DNA of 64,000 nt, from NCBI GenBank assembly GCA_025200525.1, contig JANUSC010000387.1:124001-188000 (forward strand). Reading direction: 5' to 3'. Shown piece after piece: positions 12,686 to 23,999 of this stretch. The DNA comes from Camellia lanceoleosa. Lineage: Eukaryota > Streptophyta > Magnoliopsida > Ericales > Theaceae. The stretch's first letter is position 1, and every line of letters starts with the position of its first letter. The position numbers were made by a program, and so were the translations under genes. The notes under the pieces are model-generated. The model saw only the letters and a list, made by a program, of their open reading frames with translations. It made no database searches and had not been told where the DNA came from.

Positions 12686-12733
12686 ATGAACGCATCTCCA
12701 GCAGCAGATTTCTTCTACGGCAAGGTCATTTGA
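12686..12733 (+). pseudogene. Possible captured first exon of an unknown gene
   Basis: A CT-run and GC-richer leader at 12605-12685 precedes ATG at 12686, giving MNASPAADFFYGKVI then a stop. AAG followed by GTCATT at about 12723 could be a weak donor. The composition is like a gene 5' end rather than the surrounding AT-rich DNA. I do not recognise the gene. It could be chance. Confidence 0.25.
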
Positions 12734-12910
12734 TTCCAATTTCTTTGTGAGTTCAATTCATCGTCTCTCTCTTTACACTCTCTTTCTCTACATATATAAA
12801 TCAATCATATATAATTTCTAATTTGTCTGATTATTTTCTTAATTGATTATTTTCTCCATAAATCGTTTTCTAATTTCCGATTATTTTCTTAATTGATCTG
12901 TAGTTTAAAT

Positions 12911-13739
12911 CAAGGTTTTAAAACCCGGACCGGACCGGCCGGTTCAACCGGTTGAACCGGTGACCGGAGGGGGCTCCGGTCCGGTCAGCCCACCAAAACC
13001 GGCCATTTGCAAAAACCGGAAGATTTAGTGAAAACCGGTGAACCCACCGGTTAAACCGGTGAACCGGTTGACCTGGCACCGGGTTGATCAAACCGGACCG
13101 GTCCGAAAAAATATTTTTTTTAAAAATTTTTTCTTTGTTTTTTTATTTTCTTTCTTTCTTTTCTTTCTTTCTTTCTTATTTTATATATATATATATAATA
13201 TAAGAATATAAGAAAATTTTAATTTGAAACTCTTTTTCAAGGGTCTCCTCTTGTGAGGAATCCCATTAAGAGATTGATGAAATTATTGTGAAAGTCTTCA
13301 CCTATTTATAAGAAAAAAACTCTTTCAAAAAAATTCAAAAAATCCATGTGGGATTCAATCAAATGTATTGGAGGGAATATTGAAATTTTGATATCCCTCC
13401 AAAATTTTTGCTCTCCTTTCAATCAAATTATTTGAATTAAAATCATATGGAGGGAATATTAAATATTTGATTTCATCTTCCAAAATTGAAATTAATAATA
13501 TTTTAAAATGTATTATTATATTTTTCAGTAAAAAAAATATTAGAACAAATATTTAAGATAATTTAATATTTTTAATTTATAATTTTATTACTTATATTTT
13601 TATTTAAATATAATTTTAATATATTTATTACGTCACGGTTCGATTCCGGTTCGATTCCGGTTTGATTCCGGTTGAACTGGTGACCCGTCCACCCGGTCGC
13701 TTTTCCGGTTCACTCACCGGTCCGATTTTTAAAACATTG
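12911..13739. mobile_element. hAT element with CCGGTTGAACCGG subterminal arrays
   Basis: The element begins CAAGGTTTTAAAACC and ends TTTTTAAAACATTG, flanked by the perfect 8-bp duplication GTTTAAAT (12903-12910 and 13740-13747). The left 170 bp are packed with CCGGTTCAACCGG/CCGGACCGG palindromes; the right end has ATTCCGGTTCG and CCGGTTCA repeats. The middle is AT-rich with no transposase ORF. The 8-bp duplication and CAA...TTG ends support hAT. Confidence 0.8.
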
Positions 13740-14064
13740 GTTTAAATTACACAAATCCAGATCTCTCCTCTCATTCACCAAGTAACTAATTTGCACTTCG
13801 AGAGAGAGAAATGAGACAGTGATTTCATATTTGATCGAACATTGGTTTGGAGGAAATTGAAGCCCTTAGATTTGTCTGAAATTGTTGTGTTTTGTTGCTT
13901 TGTTTCTGCATCGATTCACTGAACTGCATCATTCTCTCCTGTGGTTGAAGAAAACTCATTAACAAATTTTTAATTCTATTTTTTTTTGTCTTTTCAAATT
14001 CATAAAAATAGAGGGAAAAGTATAAACATTAGAACAAGAGTTGAGTTTTTGAATGGGTTAATAC

Positions 14065-14303
14065 CAGAAATAACAGGTTGAACAATTTTGAGGACCATGG
14101 TAATGGCAAGAAGGTAAATCAAATGAGCAACAGCTTTTTGCATGTCTTTGCTCTCTGTGAAAATGACAGCAAAATGGTTTCTACTAGTCATTATAATTGA
14201 CATGAACAATATCCCTATTAGAAGAGACTGTGTCACTGTTACAAAGACTGAGTATTTTGCTGCCTTGGGATGTTTTGATCCTAGCTCATTTGAAACCCTA
14301 ACA
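14065..14303 (-). pseudogene. MATE/DTX transporter exon fragment
   Basis: Read on the minus strand, after an acceptor (tgacag before 14303), the exon gives VRVSNELGSKHPKAAKYSVF, then VTVTQSLLIGILFM..., a hydrophobic segment, SKDMQKAVAHLIYLLAITMV, and ends ...QPVISG at a GT donor (14064). This order matches the central region of plant DETOXIFICATION (MATE) efflux carriers, a conserved SNELG motif being the landmark. The frame is open across the exon. No other exons of a full carrier were recognised, except a possible second SNELGLKH-like remnant near 14670-14705. Captured or relic fragment. Confidence 0.75.
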
Positions 14304-14946
14304 CTGTCATGAAGGGAAAAAAATTAAATAAATTGTTCAAAAGAAACCAAGAATGAAAATTAGGTCAATACCTTGCAATGAAATTTGACAGGGAAAGTAA
14401 ATATGTGTCAAAAGAGAATCAATAAATGCGACATAAATTTTTTCACAAAAGTGCATAGAATGTGGCTAGGATATCCCACTACTGCATGCATTCTGGGTAT
14501 TTTTTTTGAAAATTTACATCAGTACTTAAAAAAAATTCAAAAGATCGATACAACACAATGGAATTTGAAAGGGACATAAAATATATATGTGAAGAGGAGA
14601 ACAAAAAAATGCTAGCGAGGGATATGGAATTTAAAAAAGAAAGAAAGTATACTTGTAGTCAGGATGAATGTAGTGTTTTAATCCAAGCTCGTTTGAGGCA
14701 GGATGAAAAATAAGTGCAACTCCATGAGGCAGGAGAAGATTTTATGAAGGGATTTTTTAGGATTCCAATGGCTAAAACTTTTCAACAAGATTCTGGATAA
14801 TTCTAAATACACCCACAAAATTTCTCAATACACCCATTTTATGAGACACAATTCCCCAAATAGTGGGTTTATTCAATATTGCCACTAATTACAAGTGTGA
14901 ACCCTATGAATAATAATACAGTGTAGAGATAGGAAGGGGGTAATAC

Positions 14947-15128
14947 AGGAAGGAGGTGAAGACAGCAAAGAAGGCCCCGAATCCAAGAATAACAGAGTAC
15001 CCAACACCTTGATTTAAAACTACTTTCCCTCCAAAGAAACTGCTCTGTCTCACACAACTGTCCCCCGTGCTTGAGTAATACTTGGCGGCGAACACAAACG
15101 GTGGACAATTTGGCAGAGAAGAAGCCAT
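14947..15128 (-). pseudogene. DUR3: Urea/H+ symporter DUR3, exon 1 fragment
   Basis: The minus strand gives [20 protein letters not shown] followed by [20 protein letters not shown] and a hydrophobic stretch [13 protein letters not shown]. This is very close to the N-terminus of plant DUR3 high-affinity urea transporters. ATG at 15128 is preferred over the in-frame upstream ATG at 15155 because it gives the family start. A GT donor follows at 14946. The second exon (VWLEKRY-type) is absent, since the next element leftwards is the unrelated MATE exon. The reading frame is intact, but only the first 60 or so of roughly 700 residues exist. Confidence 0.8.
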
Positions 15129-15640
15129 GAAGCCACTGCTCTTCTCCAACTTCAACCGTCAGAGTCTGGCACCCTGTTTGTGTGGGAATTTATATACACA
15201 CAGAGGAACTGAATTGCTTTATTGTGACGGTATACACAATATGGTTCTAGTCGAACTATGAAAGTTTCTCTCGTTGCTTGCTATGAGAGGCATGTCTTGG
15301 ATGGCATTGATGCTTTCAGTGGTCACTCTCTTGGCTTTGAATTGTATATATATGTATATGTGGCATGTCAATTATATATGTTTTGTCACACTTGAAAATT
15401 AGATTTTTTTTTATTGCCCAAATTAGGTTCTTTTACTTCTTAAAAAAGGAAAAATGTGTGTGCCTAGTATTTGTCCTACATTGGAGCAGATACTGCTTGA
15501 AGGTTAGACTCGTTTTTTTGGGTGTTTGGTGAGTTTGACCCTTAAAAAACCCTTGGGTGCCCTTTTCCTTCTCTGTTAAAAATACACGCGGATTTTTATG
15601 TTATTTTTGGTGGTTTTATGGTGTATTTGTATTTTTGCAG

Positions 15641-18019
15641 TTTTTGACTCTCGCTTTTCTACTGAAGTTTTGCCCAATGGGTTGTATCAACTCTATTTGC
15701 ATGAGATCATTACTGAATTACATGAAGCATTCCCTGAGTCATCCTTTCTCACATTCAATTTCCGAGAAGGTGAGAAACGGAGCCAGCTTGCTGAAATTTT
15801 ATGTGAGTATGATGTTACTGTCATGGATTATCCGTGACAATATGAGGGTTGTCCCCTGCTACCAGTCTTTGATTCACCATTTCCTTCGTGTTTGTGAAAG
15901 TTGGCTCCCAAGCGGGAATCACCAAAATGTTATTCTGTTTCATTGTGAGAGAGGGGGTTGGTTGCTGTTGGCATTTCTTTTAGCTAGTTTCTTGATTTTC
16001 AGAAAGTTGCATAGTGGAGAAAAAGACTCTTGAAATTGTTCATCGGGAGGCTCCTAAAGTTGCTTTTAAAATTTTGGGCCTTACTAGAGAGAATAAGAAA
16101 AATATAAAACAGAGAAAAATGAATCACTCACTTGCAAAACATAAAAGGAAAATGAATATTTATCAGAAGCAATATTGTTTGAATTGATGAATGAGTTGCT
16201 AATGCTAACATTTCATACCATAATATATTGTTGTGCACTAGGAGTGTTCTTTATTATCATTTTATTTTTATCATGAAGCTCGCTTAATTTGATCATGTCT
16301 GAGAATGTAGCTAAAATCGCTAGTGCTGCAGCCTCCAGGTCTTTTGCTCTGTCTGATTTAAAGGCATTTAATCTCAACTTTGATAATCTTGTAATGTCTC
16401 TGTCCATATTCCAGCCATAAAAGTGGACTGCCAACAAGCTGGTCCTCTTCTCTCTTTAATTTGAGCTGCCTGTCAGTCACCATGTTGATTGAGTTTGATT
16501 TTTCAAGATCCTTCCATTGTGGACTTCCATGCTACAAAGTCCTTGAGTTTCATTGAAATCTATACACTTGGTTGGAACATGAAACATTCAGGAAAAAGTG
16601 TTTTGTGGTTGTGTGTGTGTGTGGAAAGCACGGTAGTTTCATCTGCATCCAATTTCTATTTTGGCCTTTGGGGGGGGTGGAGGTTGGGTAGGACAAAATT
16701 TAATGAGATTTTCTACTTGATCAATGTCCAGGACTGAAGAATCCAAAGCCAGAACAGCATTCTGGAAATAAAGAATCTGCAAATTTGTGTCAAGTAATGC
16801 AGAGGATTCTCACTATAGGAAATGCATTGAATCAAGGCACTGCTTGAGGTATTATTCTGTGAGATTGAAGTATGTTATGATCTGTAATATTTTGTTTGGT
16901 GGAAAGCTTTTGGCATTGACGTCCTCCTTTGTATTTCAGGATCTGCTATAGGATTCAAATTGGACAGCCTACTTAAGCTGTCTGATACTCGTGCAAGGAA
17001 CAATAAAATGACATTGATGCATTGGCAACCTCAGGAGCTTGATTTTTGCCCAGGAGTAGGCATACAATGTTTTCTGTAAAAGAGAACAATTTAGAAATAT
17101 GCTTGAAAGGAAAAATGCTGACTCTTCTTTTTGTAAAGGAATTTTTGGTTACTACTTGCTAGATATTTGTCTGATAACACATAACACTGAAGTTTTCTTT
17201 ATGAAACAAAATCTGGTTATCTGACATTCTTGTGTTTTTAGAGAGTAATTTTGTATGTACAAATTTATGATGGTTCTTTAAATTGCTTTGCATGTATTAA
17301 CTGTTTTCTCTTGTTGAATAGTTCACCATATTTGTTTAACAACTTCAATTTTGTTGTGCATGTTCAACATCTTTTTTGTATTTTATTCTTCCAATGTTTC
17401 TTTGAATTCTTGTGTGATGCTATGTCAATTGCTTTCTTGTCTTCATTAGCTTATTGCCAAGAAGATGCCATGCATTTTTCTTAATGTAATATGTGAATGG
17501 GGTGTCTCTAGTTGATTTGTACAATTTATTGCTCGTCCCAACTGCATATCAAATTGCTAGATCCAATTGAATTCTTTAGCTGAAGAAATACAAGCTGTGA
17601 GTAAAGGTATTGAGAAGGTTGAGCAGGAACTCACTGCTTCAGAGAATGATGGTGCCATCTCTGCAGGCTTCCAAAAGGTAGGGGACATACTTGGGACACT
17701 AGGTTACTCTTTTTTTTATTATTTTTTTTATTCAGATTTATGTTAGATCTTCATAGATGTACACAATTCTAGTTTCTTGACAAAACTAGTGTATGTTTGT
17801 TGACAGTGATGCTGAGATATAAAATAAAGGGAATTTGCCAATACTGAAATTTTAATTTTAGTGGAAAATTCAGAAGTAAATTTGGTTTGATTTTTCTTTT
17901 GTTAAAATCTGCAAGTTCTTGCTTAGTTAAGTATATTGACACATTTATCTTGCAGGGAAGAAGTGCAGATTCATTGTCTTAGTATTTTGGGGATCCGGCT
18001 AGGTGCCCTTTTGAACAAG
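15641..18019 (+). pseudogene. Class II formin fragments (PTEN-like domain and parts of FH2)
   Basis: Five exon pieces in order. 15641-16058: PTEN-like domain (FDSRFSTEVLPNGLYQ..., FNFREGEKRS, HCERGGW, HSGEK...LEIVHREAPK) after a cag acceptor, with TGA replacing Arg at about 15835 and a frameshift near 15865. 16742-16848: FH2 ESANLCQVMQRILTIGNALN with TGA in place of the Arg of GTARG. 16940-~17057: GSAIGFKLDSLLKLSDTRAR, then a shortened LPELLDF region. 17561-17677: SLAEEIQAVSKGIEKVEQEL. 17956-18019: GRSADSLS, a TAG, YFGDPARCPFEQ. Class II plant formins nucleate and bundle actin. The proline-rich FH1 and the first half of FH2 are missing between 16058 and 16742. Clearly dead. Confidence 0.85.
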
Positions 18020-18051
18020 GTTTGGTTTTATTTTTCACATTTATGTACTTA

Positions 18052-18280
18052 GGCCCCGTTTGGGGAGTGGCTAAATTAGCCAATTAGCCAAAAAGTTACT
18101 TTTTTAGCCAAAAAGCCAACAACCCATACCAAAAAGTCAAAGATTCCTTTTTCTCTCTACTTTTTGCACATCTTTTCGTAATTAGCTAAAAAGTCATCCC
18201 AAACATACAAGTTTTTTTTACCAACCTTTTTAGCCAATTAGCCATAAAGTTACTAAATTAGCCTGTTCCCAAATGAGGCC
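18052..18280. mobile_element. Tourist-like MITE (TTA target duplication)
   Basis: It begins GGCCCCGTTTGGG and ends CCCAAATGAGGCC, flanked by TTA at 18049-18051 and 18281-18283. The interior carries attagcca/ttagctaa words in both directions. The 3-bp TTA duplication and GGCC..GTTTGG ends support a PIF/Harbinger-derived MITE, inserted just after the last formin exon. Confidence 0.75.
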
Positions 18281-18584
18281 TTAATTTTCTGTTGCTGTCA
18301 AGTAGGGAAGTTCACTACATTTCTTTTCTATTTGATTTGCCTCATGGATTATGTTAGAGATGTATATGTATGTAGGTTAGATTAGATGATGGAAATGAAA
18401 ATTGTAGCACTTGAGCCCTTTAAAGCTTTTGGTAAATGTATTTGAACCTTTTTATTTTATTTTGGGAATCTTTGGTGTTGTTGTACCTCAGTTTTGGAGG
18501 TGTACAAATTGATTTAAACTTGTTGGGATTGCTCGTTCACGCTTGTTCGCGTTGAAAAGTTGTTTGGAAACTTAAAAATCATGT

Positions 18585-18780
18585 TCTGGGGTCGACACCA
18601 GACTTGGTGGTGTCGACACCTTCTCTTTTTGGTTGGCCGCAAGGGTCGACACCAATCTGTGGAAGGGTCGACCCTTGTTCTAAAATTGCCCACTGCATTA
18701 TGGTGTCGACACCAGCCTAGGGAAGGGTCGACACTGCGGTCTGATCACTAGTGTTCGATTTCTTCTTAGGTGTCGACACG
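18585..18780. repeat. Cluster of GGTGTCGACACC palindromes
   Basis: At least six copies of GGTCGACACC or GGTGTCGACACC, each containing the SalI-like palindrome GTCGAC, lie within 195 bp, separated by 20-60 bp. They sit just upstream of the TATA box of the LTR-like segment, a position suited to regulatory elements. Function unknown. Confidence 0.8.
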
Positions 18781-18904
18781 TGTTGTGAAGAATTAAACAC
18801 CTGCAACTTTTTTCTAGATTTTTCTCACGGTTTGGACCTACTTTTTGGGGATATTTTGACTAAATGTTTTGAGTTGACTTTGGGGCTTATATCTATTTTT
18901 GACC

Positions 18905-18917
18905 TAGTACTATATAA
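18905..18917 (+). promoter_or_regulatory. TATA box of LTR-like segment
   Basis: The sequence actatataaaggc is a canonical plant TATA box, followed about 30-60 bases later by a CT-rich stretch (tctctcattttttcttccc) typical of plant leaders. It fits a promoter inside an LTR. No transcript evidence. Confidence 0.45.
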
Positions 18918-19207
18918 AGGCCCTCACTTTACCTTTTCTCTCATTTTTTCTTCCCTTTCCTCTCTCCAAATCGTGAAACACCACCTCTCTCTCTCAAAAG
19001 GCACTTTTTACTCAAAGATCCTTAGATCTACTTGTTTGAAGACCTCTACTCACCTTGCTCCTTTGAGACAAAGTGTAAAGTGTAGAGCTTGTCAAGGGTT
19101 TCATTTTGATCGGAGCAAAGCTTGGTTTCTCTTCCGTCGACTTTTGGGTTTTTCTTCCTTCTTCCCCTTCTAAATTTGAGGTAGGGATTCTCCTTGTTTC
19201 TTCTCAA

Positions 19208-20539
19208 CTAAGAAGCACGGGCTTGGTCTTGGTCTTGGTCTTGAATGCAAGTACTGCGATACGGGCAAATCTGAATGCCGATCGGCAAAATCCCAAAAAA
19301 ATAGGGTACGGGTACAGCTGCGGTACGCCGATATTTTTTTATATTTTTATATTTTTTATAATTATGGTTAAAAGATCCAACCTATAAATTGAAGTTAAAT
19401 ATCAAAACTAAAAAGACAACTATAAATAAAACTAAAAGACAAATACCAAAGTAGCATTTTCAATTTTTCAAAAGTAGCATTTTCAATTTTTTTGAAAATT
19501 ATGGTTAAAAGATCCAACCTACAAAAGTAGCATTTTCAATTTTTCAGGAATAACTAATTTTTTTGATTATTAGCATTTTCATCTCAAATTTTTTATTTTT
19601 AATAAGTCAGTGAATGGTGGTGATAATCAGTGAATCATAATACCAAATACTTAAATATTTTTTCATACATAACATTTCTATTATAGATGTCAAAAATATA
19701 ATCAGTGAATCATATTAATACCAAATTTTTCATCTCAAACATATTAATATTTTCATCTCAAACACTTGCAAAAGATTTTTTTCATAATACCAAATTTTTT
19801 ATTATTAAATATTGATCATCTACGATTATTATTAATAACTAATAATAATATTAATGATTATTACCATTTATAATTATTAGCATTTTCAGTATTAATAATA
19901 ATAACTAAAAATATTAATATTAATAATAATAAATAAAGATGAAGCATTTTTAGTGTTAATAATAATAACTAAAGAGACGAAACAAGAAAAAAAAATAAAA
20001 TAAATATGAAGAGTGTATATACCTCTGCGTCGAAGAGGAGATTAGGCCCAAAACAGTATAAATCTGTTTCGAAGTAAAAATATGAAGATCTGTTTCGAAG
20101 TCGATCCATTCAAGTCGATCTGGGTCGAATCTGTTTCGAAGTCGATCTGTTGCGAAGTCGCAGACGATGGTCAATGTCGAAGACGATGGTCCAAGTCGCC
20201 TCTTTGTTTGCTTCGATGAGGTTAGGGCAAAACATGACGAGATTAGGGCATTCTATATACGGTTATACACTTTTTTCTTTTTTCTTTTTTTTAAATTTTT
20301 CTTAATATTGCTCCGGTACCCCTCAAATTTTCAAAAAATTTGATTTCTGCCCCCGACGTACCCAAAACATACCGAAGGAGTACCCATGCCGTACCCAAGC
20401 CGTACCCAACTGAGGCAGACGTACCAGAGTGGTTTTTGCCGTACCCGGTACGCGTGCAGCCGTACCAGTACACGTATCCGCACTTGGTAAGTACTCGGTA
20501 CGTGTACGGCACCATTTTTGGAGTACCCGTGCTTCATAG
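19208..20539. mobile_element. Non-autonomous hAT element, GTACCCG subterminal arrays
   Basis: It starts CTAAGAAGCACGGG and ends CCCGTGCTTCATAG. The flanks are CTTCTCAA (19200-19207) and CTTTTCAA (20540-20547), an 8-bp duplication with one mismatch. The right subterminal region (20310-20530) is dense in GTACCCG/CGGTAC words (over ten); the left has ACGGGTAC and GGTACGCCG words at 19258-19330. The interior is AT-rich, plus a GATCTGTTTCGAAGTCG minisatellite (about 20050-20165). No transposase. Confidence 0.8.
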
Positions 20540-22734
20540 CTTTTCAATACTTCATCTATAGATAGACATGTTGTAGTTTTTGTATTGCATAAAAACATTA
20601 TATCATGTTGGATTTGTTAAAAATCATGAGGTTGAATCCTTGGGTTGGTTGTCGAATTTGGGTTTATTATCATTAGTTATGGTTTAGGCTAATTGGGGTG
20701 TTAATTAGCATGTTGTTGTTGAAAGGAGAGGAAACCCTAATTTTTATTTGATTTAATAAATTAATAGAAGGGTCTTGATCATTGGTCAAATACTTATGTA
20801 TTTTGAGTCTTAATTGTGATCATTGTTGTTTTGTTGTTGTTAATTGAACCTTTTAGGTCAATATTGAGTAAGAGAGAGGAAAACCCTAATTTAATGAATA
20901 TGACTTAATTTGCATAATTAAATTGGAATGGTTGAAAAGAATGTAGTAGATTAAGATGAGTTATGGCCTTATTGTCTATGGAATTGAATTTGTAAAAACA
21001 AAAGGTATGAGACTCGGATTGTTGTAATTTGAGTGTTGAATACACACATGTGGGAGTTATATCTTTAACTACCATGTCAATGTTGTTGTTGGGTTTGTGA
21101 TCTCATGATAACTGAGTCTTTTAATAGATGTACTAAATACTTGCATCTAGAGGTTTTGTCCTTGGTCATCGGTGGAGGATGACACGGTTGCGTTGAATTG
21201 TCATGTATAAATTACACCATTGTTGATTGAACATCGTATGTGATGAAATGTTGAGATACATTATATATGTATACTTGTTAGGGAGGAGAGAGGGGTTGTA
21301 CTCCAGTGTGTGTGAGAAGATAGGGGATGGACTCCACACACCTATGTGTTCATATATCTTAACACATTGTTTGTGTCGATGGTTTATGTGTTTGTTTTAC
21401 ACATGTTGGTTATGCCTTGTGGTATTGTGGTTGTTGGTGTAATATCCTGCTTGATAATCGAGGTATCTTGTTACCTTCGGCTAGCGCTGGAGAAGCTGTA
21501 TCTTGTTGATAATCTAAGGTACCACACCCTTCCACTAATGCACGGTAAAATGGTATGTTGTTGTGAGAAGTGTATTCTTTGGCTTACTACGCACCTAGCT
21601 AGTAGAACAAAATTTTGTTGTTATTGTTTCAGTGTATCTGGGAACATTGTGGAGTGTGTTGGTTCTGAGTTTTGGAGGGCCGATTTGCCTCATTGGTTTA
21701 TCTTATGCATGTAGTTGAGTTGTTATCTCCCTTTATAAAGGTATGTATATATAATTATGATAGATTTGGGATTGAACCGAAATGGCTTTTGTCTTTTGGA
21801 AGTGTAAAGAAAATCAAACATTTTAGAAATATATTTTGAAAAGGCACATCTGTTGTATGTGTGGAAAATGGAAGATAGTAATGGGCTTAGTGAATCTATT
21901 TTCTTAAGTAATTGTTAATGTCATAAAAGATTGGAAACGGGGGTTAATGAAAGGAAAAAGGAAAGATGAATCGCTTATAGCGTTGAATGAAATAGTTGTT
22001 TTCGAGAAAAGTTTATATATATATATATTTTTTTTTTGTGTAAACTGTCACATTATTATTTTAGTACGAGAATGAGTGTTTATGATCATAGCTATCTGTA
22101 ATGTTGTTATTGTTGAGGATCATGTTGAGATCCCTACTGGACCATATGTTCATCCCACGTTGTTGAATCTTTTTCAAGTGTTTAGCAGGATGTGCTACAA
22201 GATTGGGATCTTCTTAATTGTTGGCCACGGGGCCTCTTTGTTGTTGGCAGAATGCCATATGTGAAAAAAGGTTACACCCTTCATTTGATTATTTAAATGT
22301 TGTAAGCCTGAGAGCAATTTATTTAAGGATGCTCATGTGGTATTTAATTTTCATTTGAATGAGAGAGTTGTTGTTCATTACTTCTAATGGAACATTTGAG
22401 TTTATTTCTGCATGTTATCTTTGAAATTGAATTAAGTTAAGAAACTTGGTAATGACTTCGAGTAATAAAAAGTGGGGCGTGACAAAAATGCTAACATATT
22501 TCATTGCATGAGTCTAGCTAACTTGGTCAAGAGCCAAATTTAATTGAAATATTTCTAACGGTGTTACCAAAAAATGCTAATGCCTTAGAGATTTAGGGCT
22601 TTAAGTTTATAAGCTACTGCTTGGTTTGTTCACAAGTTGGTGCACTTTGTAAGCTACTGTCTTTGTTTGGATGTGCATACGGCTAGGCAAGATTATGTTC
22701 TTGTGTGTGTGTATATATATGTATTAAAAATACC

Positions 22735-23215
22735 TTTCTACAGCATGCAAAATTATGCTGTGAAAAGCGTAATGATTTATAGCATGCAAGAAAATGTCGT
22801 AAAAGATTATATAGCGCATATAAAGAATGTCATAAATATATTAAAAATAACTTCTTAAGGCATGCAAAATTATGCCGTAAAAGTGTAATAATTTATGGCA
22901 TGTAAGAAAATGTCATAAAAGATTATATACGGCATACAAAATATGTTATAGATATATTAAAAATAACCTTTTACGGCATGCAAAATTATGCCATGAAAAA
23001 TATAATGATTTATGACATGTAAAAAATGTCATAAAAAATTATATACGACATATAAAGTATGCCATTAATGTTTAATTTATTATTTTTTACTACTTTTATT
23101 GTATGTTGTAAATGATGATCAACTTTTTACAACATGTCATATAATGACATTTGTGTGAATGTTGTGAAAGAGTTTTTATGGCATGCGTTGCAAGCCGTGA
23201 AAATTATAACAAATA
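22735..23215. repeat. TACGGCATGC array, probable right subterminal region of a CACTA element
   Basis: About seven palindromic units of the form GGCATGCAAAATTATGCCGTAAAA repeat roughly every 60-115 bp, alternating with ATATACGGCATA...ATGTCATAAA words. They match the array behind the CACTA terminus at 11800. No TTGTAGTG end was found after the array, so the terminus may be deleted. Confidence 0.65.
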
Positions 23216-23999
23216 GAAATTTCTCTAAGTTATGTGGTTTAAGATTTTCACTGACCATGGAGTTGAACTTGTGTTGGTGTTCGGTAAGGTTGTGTTGCTA
23301 GTTGGATGAATAGTTCTTGAATTTGTTCATGCAATCTAACATTTTCAGTTTCAAGCTTTGAAATTGAACATTTCAACTGTTGAATTGTTTTTTTATCATC
23401 TCTTTTTGAACTTCCAACATCTTTAGTTTCATTTGGTTTCTACTGTCTCTTTCTTGAAGTTCCGAGTTATTTGATGTCAAGATTTTTATTGCAATGTCCT
23501 TTTTTTGAAGTAATTCAATCCAATTTTTCTCTTCTTCTATTTTGGATTTAGAAAGTGCCTTTAGTCTTTGATGTAGATTAGCAATTTGAGCATCCTTTGA
23601 TTCCTCAGATTCTTGAGGTTGATGCATTGTTGAGCCACAAATGTTATCATGATATTGGTCCATCGGCTTATTATGTTCTTCTTCATCTATTTCTTCATTG
23701 TTTTCTTCTTCTTCTTTCTGTTCATTTTCTTCTTTGTCTTCTACTTCTTCATTTTCTTCTCTAGCTTCCTCTTCTGCACTGTTTGCTTGATCATCTTCTC
23801 CATTACTTGCTTCTTGTTCTTCTGTGTTGCCTTCTCCTTTTTCATTCCCTCTTTCTTCTTCAGATGACTCTTCTGATGTCTCCTTGAATTTGGTCATTAC
23901 TTTCTTTGATTCATTTTTTTTTTTTACTAAGACGAAACTCCTTTGATGACTTTTTAACTATCTCATTATTATCTATCTATAATATAGGGCTCTTTTATT

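Larger units (their letters stand above)
18500..22482 (+). mobile_element. LTR-retrotransposon-like segment (possible solo LTR), interrupted by a hAT element
   Basis: Signals of an LTR: a cluster of TGTCGACA palindromes (18585-18780), a TATA box (actatataaagg, about 18908) followed by a pyrimidine-rich leader, and the terminus ggggcgtgaca at about 22472-22482, like many plant LTR ends. No gag-pol coding is visible. Removing the hAT at 19208-20539 leaves about 2.6 kb. A possible left start is TGATTT near 18510, with a weak 5-bp duplication (caaat/aaaat). The boundary and strand are tentative. Confidence 0.35.

Noticed and set aside
16213..16437. 74-codon minus-strand ORF, and a 42-codon plus-strand ORF from about 16298
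   Set aside because: Protein-like composition but no family recognised, and located in the gap of the formin pseudogene where no expected formin motif appears.
20291..20598. Overlapping ORFs rich in Tyr/Gly/Val/Arg
   Set aside because: Generated by the GTACCCG repeat array at the right end of the hAT element at 19208-20539.
23649..23867. Plus-strand ORF of Phe, Ile and Ser repeats
   Set aside because: Antisense shadow of the Glu-rich minus-strand exon.
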